64,000 bases of DNA from Kribbella sandramycini (lineage in GTDB: Bacteria; Actinomycetota; Actinomycetes; Propionibacteriales; Kribbellaceae). The stretch lies in the NCBI RefSeq assembly GCF_013131805.1, contig NZ_JABJRC010000006.1:248001-312000 (forward strand), in the 5' to 3' direction. Every line of letters begins with the position of its first letter. The stretch's first letter is position 1. The position numbers and the translations under genes were made by a program. The notes beneath the pieces were generated by a model. It was given only the letters and a program-made list of their open reading frames with translations. It was not told where the DNA came from and made no database searches. Positions 25,205 to 34,387 of this stretch are shown here, piece by piece.

Positions 25205-26170
25205 TCAGTCCTCCGGTGGTTCTTCGGCACCGTCTCGTTCATCGCGGGCGGCCCACTCCAGCAGCGGGGTGAGGTCGTGGGACTTGTCGTCGATGGTCTC
25301 GTGCAGGTCGCCGAGGTCGGCGTACCGCTGCGGGACGGTGGCGATCGTGAAGGCCTTGGGGTCGACGTCGTCGATCTCGTCCCAGCGGATCGGGGTGGAG
25401 ACGGTGGCCTCGGGGTTGCCGCGGACGGAGTACGCGCTGGCGATGGTGTGGTCGCGGGCGTTCTGGTTGTAGTCGACGAAGAGTTTCTTCGGGTCGCGGT
25501 CCTTGCGCCACCAGGTCGTCGTGACGTCGTCGGGTGCGCGCCGCTCGACCTCACGAGCGAAGGCGAGCGCGGCCCGGCGTACGTCGGCGAACCCGTACGC
25601 CGGCTCGACGCGGACATAGATGTGGATCCCGGAGCCGCCCGACGTCTTCGGGTAGCCGGTCATCCCGAGTTCGTCGAGGACTTCGTGGACGACGTGCGCC
25701 ACCCGGCGGACCCGGTCGAACGGGCAGTCGGGCATCGGGTCGAGGTCGATCCGCCACTCGTCGGGCTGCTCGGTGTCGGCGCGCCGCGAGTTCCACGGGT
25801 GGAACTCGACGGTCGACATCTGCACGGCCCAGGCGACCTGGGCGATCTCGGTGACGCACAGCTCGTCGGCGGTCCGGTTGTAGCGCGGGAACTTCACCCG
25901 GACGGTCTCCATCCACGACGGCGCGCCGTGCGGCAGCCGCTTCTGGTGGACCTTCTCGCCGGCGACGCCTTCGGGGAAGCGATGCATCATGCACGGCCGC
26001 TCGCGCAACGCGCGCACGATGCCCTCGCTCACCGACAGGTAGTACCGCACCAGGTCGAGCTTGGTCTCGCCGCGCGCGGGGAAGTACACCCGGTCCGGGT
26101 TCGAGACCCGGACCGTTCGTCCCTCCACGTCCAGCTCAACCGCCGGAGACTTCGCCTTGGAGTCGGCCAT
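25205..26170 (-). CDS. Stand-alone LigD-type polymerase/primase domain protein
   Basis: The 321-residue protein matches the archaeo-eukaryotic-primase-like polymerase domain of bacterial NHEJ ligase D (VSNPDRVYFP...LVRYYLSV, then EWRIDLDPMPDCPFDRV with the catalytic acidic pair, TSGGSGIHIYV, and KKLFVDYNQNARDHTIASAYSVRG). No ligase or phosphoesterase domain is attached and no ku gene is nearby. It may fill gaps during end joining with partners encoded elsewhere, as stand-alone PolDoms do in other actinobacteria. The C-terminal tail is acidic. Confidence 0.88.
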   Translation of the reverse strand: MADSKAKSPAVELDVEGRTVRVSNPDRVYFPARGETKLDLVRYYLSVSEGIVRALRERPCMMHRFPEGVAGEKVHQKRLPHGAPSWMETVRVKFPRYNRTADELCVTEIAQVAWAVQMSTVEFHPWNSRRADTEQPDEWRIDLDPMPDCPFDRVRRVAHVVHEVLDELGMTGYPKTSGGSGIHIYVRVEPAYGFADVRRAALAFAREVERRAPDDVTTTWWRKDRDPKKLFVDYNQNARDHTIASAYSVRGNPEATVSTPIRWDEIDDVDPKAFTIATVPQRYADLGDLHETIDDKSHDLTPLLEWAARDERDGAEEPPED

Positions 26171-26209
26171 AGGTGCAACCTAACCGGCCCCGGCGACAAA
26201 AGTCAGGTA

Positions 26210-27346
26210 CTACGCCAGCCTGGTCAGCCAGCCGCGAGTGTCGGGGACGCGGCCGTACTGCAGGTCGAGCAGGGCCGAGCGGATCTGTCGCGTGACCGGA
26301 CCGACGCCGTGATCGACCGAGTGGTCGCCGATGGTGAGGTCTCCCTCCGGCCAGGCCAGCCGGCCGATCGGGGTGATGACCGCGGCCGTGCCGGAGGCGA
26401 ACACCTCGGTGATCTCTCCGCTGCGGACGCCGTCCTTCCACTCGTCGGCGGAGATCTGGCGCTCTTCGACCGGATGACCGAGCTCGGCGGCCAGCTCCAG
26501 CACGGAGGCGCGGGTGACACCGGCCAGGATCGAGCCGGACAGCTCTGGGGTGACGACGCGACCATCGGCGTACACGAAGAACATGTTCATGCTGCCGATC
26601 TCTTCGAGCCACTTGTGCTCGACGGCCTCGACGAACGCCACCTGTTCGCAGCCGTTGGCGACAGCCTCGGCCAGCCCGGCCAGGCTGGCTGCGTAGTTGC
26701 CGCCGCACTTGGCTGCGCCTGTCCCGCCCGGGGTGGCGCGGATGGTCGAAGTGGTCAGCCAGATCGACACTGGGCGCGGGCCGGTGTCGAAGTACGGGCC
26801 GGCGGGTGAGGCGATCACACCGAAGAGCACCTCATGTGACGGGCGCACGCTGAGAGCTGCTTCGGTGGCGATCATGTAGGGCCGCAGATACAGGCTGGTC
26901 TCGCCGTCGGCGGCCGACGGCACCCAGGGCTCATCGGCTGTCACCAGCGCGCGCAGCGCGGCGACGAACGCGCCTTCGGGCAGCTGCGGCAGCGCGAGCC
27001 GCTGCGCGCTCGCGGCGAAGCGGGCAGCGTTCCGCTCCGGGCGGAAGGCCCACACCGAACCGTCAGCATGCCGGTAGGCCTTCAAGCCTTCGAAGATCTC
27101 CTGCGCGTAGTGCAGTACGGCGGCGGCCGGGCTCACTCGCAGTGGTGCGTAGGCGGTCACCTTCTGGTCGAACCAGCCCTGCTCGACCGACCAGTTGGCC
27201 ACCACCATGTGATCGGTGAACGCCTGCCCGAAGGCCGGATCGGCCAGGATGGCCGCTCGCGCCTCGGCGCTCGCCGGATCACTCCGTCGTTCTACTGCGA
27301 AGCTCCACACGTCACTCGCTGTCGTCTCTGCTGTCACCTTCGGCAC
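26210..27346 (-). CDS. ilvE: Branched-chain amino acid aminotransferase
   Basis: The 378-residue class IV PLP enzyme interconverts leucine, isoleucine and valine with their 2-oxo acids. It has the family segments HYAQEIFEGLKAYRH, the PLP lysine in GTGAAKCGGNYAASL (about residue 213), EIGSMNMFFVY and SGEITEVFASGTAAVITPIG. GTG 27346 was chosen because TTGGGGGT precedes it at good spacing; upstream in-frame codons belong to the previous gene. It starts 1 bp after the stop of the HTH regulator gene. Confidence 0.93.
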   Translation of the reverse strand: MPKVTAETTASDVWSFAVERRSDPASAEARAAILADPAFGQAFTDHMVVANWSVEQGWFDQKVTAYAPLRVSPAAAVLHYAQEIFEGLKAYRHADGSVWAFRPERNAARFAASAQRLALPQLPEGAFVAALRALVTADEPWVPSAADGETSLYLRPYMIATEAALSVRPSHEVLFGVIASPAGPYFDTGPRPVSIWLTTSTIRATPGGTGAAKCGGNYAASLAGLAEAVANGCEQVAFVEAVEHKWLEEIGSMNMFFVYADGRVVTPELSGSILAGVTRASVLELAAELGHPVEERQISADEWKDGVRSGEITEVFASGTAAVITPIGRLAWPEGDLTIGDHSVDHGVGPVTRQIRSALLDLQYGRVPDTRGWLTRLA

Positions 27347-27347
27347 G

Positions 27348-28622
27348 CTACCCCCAACCTCCGCCGGGCGACGAGCTGACGCCCACACTTCGGCCCTGGT
27401 AGGCGCGACGCTCCAGCAATGCGTGGAGACTCCAGACCGCGGTCAGCTGTGGCTCTTGGGTGCGGACCGTGCTGAGGACGCGCTCGGCGGCGGCATACAG
27501 GGAGGCGGTGTGCCACTCGTCCGGCAGCTCGACCAGCGACCGCATGGCCTGGGCAAGCGCTGCTGCGCCGTCGCCGCTGAGCGCAAGACACTCGGCGATC
27601 GACATCTGCAGACCGGCCTGCTCCGCGAGCCAACCGGCCGGGCAGAGTGTCAGCGCGCGCTGCAGGAACAGACAGCCCGCATCCCAGTAGCCGAGCGCTA
27701 CGCAGGCTCGCCCCTCCACTGCGAGCGCATCGGACGGCGCATGCTCGTCAGTAGTTGCTGACGGCAACGCGCTGCCGGCGCGCAGCGCCGCCTGCAAGCT
27801 GAGGTGAGCAGCCGCCGGCCGGCCCATAGCGACCAGCAGCTCGGCCTGGACGGCGTGGGCTCGCAAGAGGAGCTCTGGCCGCGCCGGATCGGCCAGCGTC
27901 AGCGCTGCCGCCGTCAGCTCCAGCAAGGCGGCCGGTGGTCGCTGCTCGACGAGACCGCTGATCGCCTCCCGAACCAGCATCAGGCCCTCCAGCCGGCCCG
28001 CACCGGACGCCGCGGCCAGGCTGCGCGCGGCCCGCCACCACCGCTGCGTTTCAGTGGCGCGACCGAGGTCGGTCAGCGTCTCGGCGATCAACGCGCACAG
28101 CTCGGCCGCATGGGGCTCGGAGCCGCTCGCCGACGGATCGACCCGGCGCAGCTCGCTCAGCAGCTCAGGCAGCAGCCGCGCCGGCGGGATCGTACGCCGG
28201 TCGGGGAACGGAACCGGCTCGACGAGGCCGGCCAAGGAACCGGCGACCCACTCCCAAGTGGCCTGCATCAGGTCAGGTGCGCCACCCGGGCGCGGGGCGG
28301 GCGCGGGCTTCGCGCGGGACCGGGCGGGGCTGCTCGCGAAGGCCGTCGCCAGCCGGTCGGCCGTGCCGAGCTCGCGATCGCAGCGGCGAGCCAGGTCGGC
28401 CGACCCCGGCCGCTGGCCCCGCTCCACCTGAGACAGATAACTGTGGTCGTACCCGACCCGCCCAGCGAGCCGCCGCAAGCTCAGCCCAGCCGCCTGCCGA
28501 CTCCGCCGCAGCTCGGCGCCGAACCCCCCAGCCGGCTCTCCACCCCCGCCAACTGTTCTGTCGGCAGGTTGGTCGGCGAGGCGGCTGGTCCGGGTCGTGG
28601 TTTCGGTCCGGGTCTCGGCCAC
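27348..28622 (-). CDS. HTH (XRE) regulator with TPR-like C-terminal region
   Basis: The ~424-residue protein has a XRE helix-turn-helix near residues 33-80 (AELRRSRQAAGLSLRRLAGRVGYDHSYLSQVERGQRPGSADLARRCD) followed by ~330 residues of Ala/Leu-rich helical repeats of TPR character. Start GTG 28622 with GGGGGTGAT upstream removes a non-conserved Arg/His-rich leader. Such proteins are common in actinobacteria and often regulate a neighbour; the small gene at 28850 is divergent from it. Effector unknown. Confidence 0.8.
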   Translation of the reverse strand: MAETRTETTTRTSRLADQPADRTVGGGGEPAGGFGAELRRSRQAAGLSLRRLAGRVGYDHSYLSQVERGQRPGSADLARRCDRELGTADRLATAFASSPARSRAKPAPAPRPGGAPDLMQATWEWVAGSLAGLVEPVPFPDRRTIPPARLLPELLSELRRVDPSASGSEPHAAELCALIAETLTDLGRATETQRWWRAARSLAAASGAGRLEGLMLVREAISGLVEQRPPAALLELTAAALTLADPARPELLLRAHAVQAELLVAMGRPAAAHLSLQAALRAGSALPSATTDEHAPSDALAVEGRACVALGYWDAGCLFLQRALTLCPAGWLAEQAGLQMSIAECLALSGDGAAALAQAMRSLVELPDEWHTASLYAAAERVLSTVRTQEPQLTAVWSLHALLERRAYQGRSVGVSSSPGGGWG

Positions 28623-28849
28623 AGGATCACCCCCGTCGGTGCTGCGAGCCCTCCGGCTCGCTCGCTGGTACGCCTGGTGGTTGCGGTGCGTGGGAAGGAA
28701 GTTACAAGGTCCCTCCGACAAAACCGGCGGCACTGACCGGCAGCCGGTGTGGGCTTTTGGGTGGGCAGTTCGGTGGCGGTGTGGGCTGTTCGGGGAGCCC
28801 ACTGCTCACACCTGGTGGGGCAGGGCGCAGGTGGGCGAATCTTCAACGC

Positions 28850-29218
28850 ATGAACACGATGCGGCGACAGGCCCGGCTCTTCCGGCTGGTGCGCCATGCC
28901 GACGCGTCCGGTCTGCGGGGCACCGGCACGCTGGCCGAGGGAGTGGAGTGGGCCGACGGCTCGGTCGCGCTGCGCTGGCGTGGTCCCTGGCCGAGCACCT
29001 CCACCTGGGACGGCCTCGACCCGCTGCTGGCCGCTCATGCCGCGGACGGCCGGACTCAGCTGCACTGGTCGGCCGGGCCCGGCCCGGCGCCCGAAGCGCG
29101 GCCGGGAGCAGCCGAGCGGCGAGCCGTACCCGCCGCGGTGTGGTTGCCGGCCCCCGGGATCGACGGTTCGTGTGTTCGGTGCGGTCAGGTGTGGCCGTGT
29201 CTGAGTTGCGGTCCCTGA
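28850..29218 (+). CDS. Small hypothetical protein with Cys-rich C-terminus
   Basis: This 122-residue protein (MNTMRRQARLFRLVRHADASG) has a central SVALRWRGPWPSTSTWDGLDPLLAAHAADG segment and ends with CVRCGQVWPCLSCGP, where four cysteines could bind a metal. The Shine-Dalgarno is weak. It is divergent from the HTH regulator; in actinobacteria such pairs are often regulator and target. I do not recognise a functional domain. Confidence 0.6.
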   Translation: MNTMRRQARLFRLVRHADASGLRGTGTLAEGVEWADGSVALRWRGPWPSTSTWDGLDPLLAAHAADGRTQLHWSAGPGPAPEARPGAAERRAVPAAVWLPAPGIDGSCVRCGQVWPCLSCGP

Positions 29219-29337
29219 GCGCCCGCCGCCGATGGCGGTGATCGGACAGCGGCGGCAATCCGACAGCTGTCACGCATTGACCACCTAGTTACGGAGCCTC
29301 TCTACTTAATCCACCCCAACCGCCCCGGAGGTCCACC

Positions 29338-31107
29338 ATGCGTTCCCGGTGCCTTGCTGTCGTCCTCGGCCTGCTGTTACTCGTGGTCGGCGGCGCCCAA
29401 ACCGCGCAGGCCGCGAACATCCTGACCAACCCGGGTTTCGAGACCGGCTCGCTGAGCGGCTGGAGTTGCTCCGGCGGCTCGGTCGTCACGAGCCCGGTCC
29501 GCAGCGGCGGGTACGCGCTCAACGGCGCGGTCTCCAGCTCGGATTTCGCGCAGTGCAGTCAGACCGTGGCCGTCCAGCCGAACACGGCCTACACGCTGTC
29601 CGGCTGGGTCCGCGGCTCCTACGTCTACCTGGGCGTCACCGGCGGCTCGTCGACGTGGACGCCGTCCGCCGCGAGTTTCACGCAGCTGAGCGTCTCCTTC
29701 ACCACCGGCGCCAGTCAGACCTCGGCCCAGATCTTCGTCCACGGCTGGTACGGCCAACCGGCGTACCAGGCCGATGACATCAGTCTGGACGGGCCGGGCG
29801 GCAATCCGAACCCGGGGACGCCGGGCGTACCGGGCACGCCGTCCGTGACCGGTACGACGAACAGCGCGATCTCGCTGAGCTGGGGCGCGTCGAGTGGCAC
29901 GGTCACCGGCTATCGGGTCTACGAAGGAGCGTCCGTTGTCCAGACCGGCACCGGGACGACGGCGACCATCAGCGGGCTGGCCGCGTGCACGAGTCACTCG
30001 TACACGGTGGCGGCGTACAACAGCGCCGGGGAGTCGGCCAAGTCGGCTCCGGTGTCAGCGACGACGACCGGCTGCACGAACACCGGGCTGCCGAAACACG
30101 CCCTGATCGGGTACCTGCACGCCAGTTTCGCCAACGGCTCCGGGTACGTGCGGATGGCCGATGTGCCGAGTGAGTGGAACATCATCAACCTGTCGTTCGG
30201 TGAGCCGACCACGCCGACGTCCGGCGACATCCGGTTCAACCGCTGCCCGGTGGCCGAGTGCCCGAACGTGGAGAGCGATGCGGACTTCCTGGCCGCGATC
30301 AAGGCCAAACAGGCCGCCGGTAAGAAGGTGCTGCTCTCGATCGGCGGCCAGAACGGACAGGTCTCGCTGACCACCGCAGCGGCCCGGGACGCGTTCGTGA
30401 ACTCGGTCGGCGCCATCATCGACCGCTGGGGCCTGGACGGTCTGGATGTCGATTTCGAGGGCCACTCCCTCTACCTGGATCCGAACGACACCGACTTCCG
30501 CAACCCGACCACTCCGGTCGTGGTGAACCTGATCTCGGCGCTCAAGTCGCTGAAGACGAAGTACGGGTCGAAGTTCGTGCTGACGATGGCGCCGGAGACG
30601 TTCTTCGTCCAGATCGGCTACCAGTTCTACGGCCCGGGGACGAACGGCGGCGACAACCGCCGCGGCTCCTACCTGCCGGTGATCCATGCGATGCGGGACG
30701 CGCTGACCGTGCTGCACGTCCAGGACTACAACTCCGGCCCGGTGATGGGGCTGGACAACCAGTACCACACGATGGGCGGCGCGGACTTCCACATCGCGAT
30801 GACCGACATGATCAAGGCCGGCTTCCCGGTCGGCACCACCGGACACACCTTCCCGGGGCTCCGGGAGGACCAGATCGCGTTCGGCGTCCCGGCCGCGACC
30901 AGCGCCGGGAACGGGTACACCCCGCCGGCACAGGTGCAGGCCGCGGTGAACTGCCTGGTCAAGGGCCAGAGCTGCGGCGGCTACACGCTGCGGGGCGGCG
31001 TCTCACCGGCGTTCCGCGGCCTGATGACGTGGTCGATCAACTGGGACAAGTACTACAACTGGGAGTTCCGCAACAGTCACGCCCCATTCCTCGCCGCCCT
31101 CCCGTAA
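29338..31107 (+). CDS. Secreted GH18 chitinase with CBM and fibronectin III domains
   Basis: The 589-residue secreted protein has a signal peptide (~1-25), a CenC-like carbohydrate-binding jelly roll (~27-152, beginning NILTNPGFETGSLSGW), a Gly/Pro linker, an Fn3 domain (~165-245) and a GH18 barrel (~252-589). The catalytic motif DGLDVDFEG (367-375) puts the acid at Glu374, with Asp370 and Asp372 assisting. It should hydrolyse chitin to chitooligosaccharides. No DasR-type or chitinase direct-repeat operator is recognisable upstream. Confidence 0.93.
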   Translation: MRSRCLAVVLGLLLLVVGGAQTAQAANILTNPGFETGSLSGWSCSGGSVVTSPVRSGGYALNGAVSSSDFAQCSQTVAVQPNTAYTLSGWVRGSYVYLGVTGGSSTWTPSAASFTQLSVSFTTGASQTSAQIFVHGWYGQPAYQADDISLDGPGGNPNPGTPGVPGTPSVTGTTNSAISLSWGASSGTVTGYRVYEGASVVQTGTGTTATISGLAACTSHSYTVAAYNSAGESAKSAPVSATTTGCTNTGLPKHALIGYLHASFANGSGYVRMADVPSEWNIINLSFGEPTTPTSGDIRFNRCPVAECPNVESDADFLAAIKAKQAAGKKVLLSIGGQNGQVSLTTAAARDAFVNSVGAIIDRWGLDGLDVDFEGHSLYLDPNDTDFRNPTTPVVVNLISALKSLKTKYGSKFVLTMAPETFFVQIGYQFYGPGTNGGDNRRGSYLPVIHAMRDALTVLHVQDYNSGPVMGLDNQYHTMGGADFHIAMTDMIKAGFPVGTTGHTFPGLREDQIAFGVPAATSAGNGYTPPAQVQAAVNCLVKGQSCGGYTLRGGVSPAFRGLMTWSINWDKYYNWEFRNSHAPFLAALP

Positions 31108-31133
31108 CCAGGCGGTTGCAGGCCCGAGGCCGA

Positions 31134-31167
31134 GGTTCGGTCCGTACCCGCCCCTGCGGACCGAACC
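31134..31167 (+). terminator. Hairpin terminator after chitinase gene
   Basis: An 11-bp perfect stem (GGTTCGGTCCG / CGGACCGAACC) with a 12-nt loop lies 26 nt after the chitinase stop. Confidence 0.65.
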
Positions 31168-31222
31168 GAGGCCTGTGGACCACCGATCCCTCTTTGTAGG
31201 TTTTCGCTGGTATGAAGGAGGC

Positions 31223-32884
31223 ATGACTGCGTCGACTTCCCGCCCGGTGATCCTCACCGTGGACGACGATCCGGGCGTTTCCCGGTCCATCGCCCGTGAC
31301 CTGCGCCGGCGGTACGCCGAGGACCACCGGATCGTCCGGGCGGAGACCCCGGCCCAGGCGCTGGACGCCCTCAAGGAGCTCAAGCTCCGGGGCGAGCCGG
31401 TGGCCCTGCTCCTGGCCGACTACCGCATGCCCCAGATGTCCGGTATCGAGTTCCTCGAGGCCGCGATGGACCTGTACCCGCTCGCCCGGCGCGTGCTGCT
31501 GACGGCGTACGCCGACACCGACGCCGCGATCCAGGCGATCAACGTGGTCGACCTCGACCACTACCTGCTCAAACCGTGGAACCCGCCGGAGGAGAAGCTC
31601 TACCCGGTGGTCGATTCGATGCTCGACCTCTGGAAGTCGACGCCGGTGGCGCCCTCCGACGAGACCAGGGTGATCGGCCACCGCTGGTCGGCCCCCTCGT
31701 TCGCCGCTCGGGACTTCCTCGCCCGGAACGCCGTCCCCTACCAGTGGCTCGGTGTCGACGACGACGAGAGCAAGCGGCTGCTCGAAGCGGCCGGTATCGA
31801 CGGTGCGACGCTGCCTGTCGTCATCACCCCGGACGGCTCGGTGCTGGTGGCGCCGTCCGAGGCAGAGCTGGCCGACAAGGTCGGTCTGGCGACGCATCCG
31901 GCCGAGGAGTTCTACGACCTTGTAGTGGTCGGTGGCGGCCCGGCTGGGCTCGGTGCGGCCGTTTACGGCGCCAGTGAGGGGCTGCGGACGGTTCTGGTCG
32001 AGCAGGTTGCGACTGGCGGCCAGGCCGGCCAGTCCAGCCGCATCGAGAACTACCTGGGCTTCCCGGATGGCGTGTCCGGCGCACAGCTCACCGACCGGGC
32101 CCGGCGGCAGGCGGTGCGGTTCGGCGCCGAGCTGCTGACGGCCCGGCAGGTAGTAGGGCTGGAGACGCTCGGTTCGGCGCGCAGACTGAAGTTCTCCGAC
32201 GGGAGCGAGATCTCCGCGCACTCGGTCATCCTGGCGACCGGTGTTGCGTACCGGCAGCTCGATGCGCCCGGCATGGACGACCTGTGCGGCCGCGGGATCT
32301 ACTACGGCGCCGCCACCACCGAGGGGCCCAGCTGCGCCGGCCAGGAGGTCTACATCGTCGGCGGGGCGAACTCCGCCGGTCAGGCCGCGGTCTATTTCTC
32401 GAAACACGCTGCCCGCGTGCATATGCTGGTAAGAGGTCCCTCACTCGAGGCGACCATGTCGTCGTACCTGATCGATCAGATCGCCGGCATCGACAACATC
32501 GAGGTGCACACCTGTACGCAGGTGGTCTCCTGCAAGGGTTCGGAACACTTGGAGCGCGTGACGCTGGTGAACAGCGCCTCCGGGGAGAGCCGGGAGGTGG
32601 ACACGGAGTGGATGTTCGTGTTCATCGGCGCGGCACCGCGGACGGACTGGCTGCCCGGCGACCTGCTCCGCGACGAGCGCGGTTTCGTGCTCACCGGGCC
32701 GGATCTGCGCGGGCGGCCGCCGGGCTGGGCCCTGGACCGCGATCCCTACCACCTGGAGACGAGCATGCCCGGCGTCTTCGCCGCGGGGGATGTGCGGGCG
32801 GAGTCCGTCAAGCGGGTCGCCTCGGCGGTCGGTGACGGCGCGATGGCCGTGACCTTGGTGCACCGATACCTGGAGATGCTCTGA
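31223..32884 (+). CDS. Response regulator fused to glutaredoxin-like and thioredoxin-reductase-like domains
   Basis: The 553-residue protein has three parts. A receiver domain (~8-130) has phospho-acceptor Asp in LLLADYRMPQMSG, Thr in LLTAYAD and Lys in LLKPW. A glutaredoxin-like fold (~150-225; ARDFLARNAVPYQWLGVDDD...LPVVITPDGSVL) lacks a CxxC. A FAD/NAD(P)H oxidoreductase of thioredoxin-reductase type (~235-553; VVVGGGPAGLGAA, VYIVGGANSAGQAA, MPGVFAAGDVR) has no redox CxxC, since GIYYGAATTEG replaces it. The gene overlaps the histidine kinase gene by 1 bp, so the two form a two-component pair with an oxidoreductase-fold output. Start ATG 31223 has GAAGGAGG. Confidence 0.9.
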   Translation: MTASTSRPVILTVDDDPGVSRSIARDLRRRYAEDHRIVRAETPAQALDALKELKLRGEPVALLLADYRMPQMSGIEFLEAAMDLYPLARRVLLTAYADTDAAIQAINVVDLDHYLLKPWNPPEEKLYPVVDSMLDLWKSTPVAPSDETRVIGHRWSAPSFAARDFLARNAVPYQWLGVDDDESKRLLEAAGIDGATLPVVITPDGSVLVAPSEAELADKVGLATHPAEEFYDLVVVGGGPAGLGAAVYGASEGLRTVLVEQVATGGQAGQSSRIENYLGFPDGVSGAQLTDRARRQAVRFGAELLTARQVVGLETLGSARRLKFSDGSEISAHSVILATGVAYRQLDAPGMDDLCGRGIYYGAATTEGPSCAGQEVYIVGGANSAGQAAVYFSKHAARVHMLVRGPSLEATMSSYLIDQIAGIDNIEVHTCTQVVSCKGSEHLERVTLVNSASGESREVDTEWMFVFIGAAPRTDWLPGDLLRDERGFVLTGPDLRGRPPGWALDRDPYHLETSMPGVFAAGDVRAESVKRVASAVGDGAMAVTLVHRYLEML

Positions 32885-34356
32885 TGACTGTGGCCGATAC
32901 TGACGCCGGCGAGCTGCGCCGGATGACGCGGGACGAGCTGCGCACGCTCTTCCTGTTCGAGGCGCTGAACGACGAGCAGCTCGACTGGATCGCGCGCGAG
33001 GGCTACATCATCCACGTCGAGGAGGGGCGGGTCTTCCAGGAGGGCGCGGAGGCGACCTGCTGCTACATGCTGCTCTCCGGGTCGCTCCGGATGTGCAAGC
33101 TGCTGCAGGGTGAGGAGGTCGAGACCAACCGCAGCTCGCAGCGCGGCGTCTACTCCGGCGCTTTCGGCGCCTTCTTCGGGGACGACGACCACAGCAACAC
33201 CTACAACGCCTCGATGTACGTGCTGGAGCCGTCGGACTTCTACGTGATCGACGCCCGCACCATGGCGACCATGATCAGCACGTGGTTCCCGATGGCGGTG
33301 CACCTGATCGAGGGCTTCGTGATGGGCACGCGGCGCAGCAACGAGACCGTCGGTCAGCGGGAACGCCTGCTGGCCCTGGGCTCGCTGTCGGCCGGCCTGA
33401 CCCACGAGCTGAACAACCCGGCCGCCGCGGCGGTGCGGGCGGCCGCGACGCTGCGACAGCGCGTGGCCGGTATGCGGCACAAGCTGGCGATGCTTGCCGA
33501 CGGCACCCTCGATGCGACCAAGTTGCACAAGATCGTCGCCATCCAGGAGGACGCCGTCGAACGCGTCGCCAAGGCGCGGGACCTGTCCGCCATGGAGCAG
33601 AGCGACGCCGAGGACGAGTTGTCCGACTGGCTCGACGACCACGGCGTCCGCGACAGCTGGGACGTCGCTCCGGTGCTCGCCGCCGTCGGCCTGGATGCCT
33701 CCTGGATGGAGGGCGTCCGCGCGGCAGTCGGCGACGAGTACCTCGAAGGCGCCGTCCGCTGGCTGATGTACACGATCGACACCGAGTCGCTGATGAACGA
33801 GATCGACGACTCCGTGACCCGCATCTCGACGCTGGTCGGCGCCGCCAAGCAGTACTCGCAGATCGACCGCGCGCCCTACCAGGTCGTCAGCCTGCGCGAG
33901 CTGCTGAAGTCGACGCTGGTGATGATGTCGGGCAAACTCGAAGGCCTGACGATCGTCAAGGATTTCGACCCCGACCTGCCGCAGATCCCGGCGTACGCCG
34001 CCGAGCTCAACCAGGTCTGGACGAATATCATCGACAACGCCGTCCAGGCCATGCACGGCTCCGGCACCCTCACCCTGCGGACCCGCCGCGACGGCCAGTA
34101 CGCCGTCGTCGAGATCGGCGACACCGGCCCCGGTATCCCCGCCGAGATCCGCACCCGCATCTTCGAGCCCTTCTTCACCACCAAACCCATCGGCGAAGGC
34201 ACCGGCCTCGGCCTTGACATCTCCTGGCGCATCGTGGTCAAGAAACACCACGGCGACCTCCGCGTCCACTCCGAACCCGGTAACACGGTCTTCACGATCG
34301 TCCTCCCCATCAACCCCGAAGCCGAGATCCAGGCCCAAGCCGACCTCGTCTCCTGA
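32884..34356 (+). CDS. Histidine kinase with cyclic-nucleotide-binding sensor domain
   Basis: The 490-residue cytoplasmic kinase has an N-terminal cNMP-binding (CAP_ED) domain (~20-150), an insertion, an H-box with phospho-acceptor His in LTHELNNP (~175) and a C-terminal HATPase: N-box QVWTNIIDNAVQA, G1 GDTGPGIP, F-box FEPFFTTKP, G2 GTGLGL. No membrane segment is seen. It starts at the stop of the receiver-oxidoreductase gene (TGATG), its presumed partner. Ligand unknown. Confidence 0.92.
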   Translation: MTVADTDAGELRRMTRDELRTLFLFEALNDEQLDWIAREGYIIHVEEGRVFQEGAEATCCYMLLSGSLRMCKLLQGEEVETNRSSQRGVYSGAFGAFFGDDDHSNTYNASMYVLEPSDFYVIDARTMATMISTWFPMAVHLIEGFVMGTRRSNETVGQRERLLALGSLSAGLTHELNNPAAAAVRAAATLRQRVAGMRHKLAMLADGTLDATKLHKIVAIQEDAVERVAKARDLSAMEQSDAEDELSDWLDDHGVRDSWDVAPVLAAVGLDASWMEGVRAAVGDEYLEGAVRWLMYTIDTESLMNEIDDSVTRISTLVGAAKQYSQIDRAPYQVVSLRELLKSTLVMMSGKLEGLTIVKDFDPDLPQIPAYAAELNQVWTNIIDNAVQAMHGSGTLTLRTRRDGQYAVVEIGDTGPGIPAEIRTRIFEPFFTTKPIGEGTGLGLDISWRIVVKKHHGDLRVHSEPGNTVFTIVLPINPEAEIQAQADLVS

Positions 34357-34387
34357 TATCGCGTGGACAGCCGGTCCAGCGGGCCGG

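Noticed and set aside
29219..29337. DasR or chitinase direct-repeat operator upstream of the GH18 gene
   Set aside because: No TGGTCTAGACCA-like or TGGTCCAGACCT-like element is present; the same search upstream of GH20 also failed.
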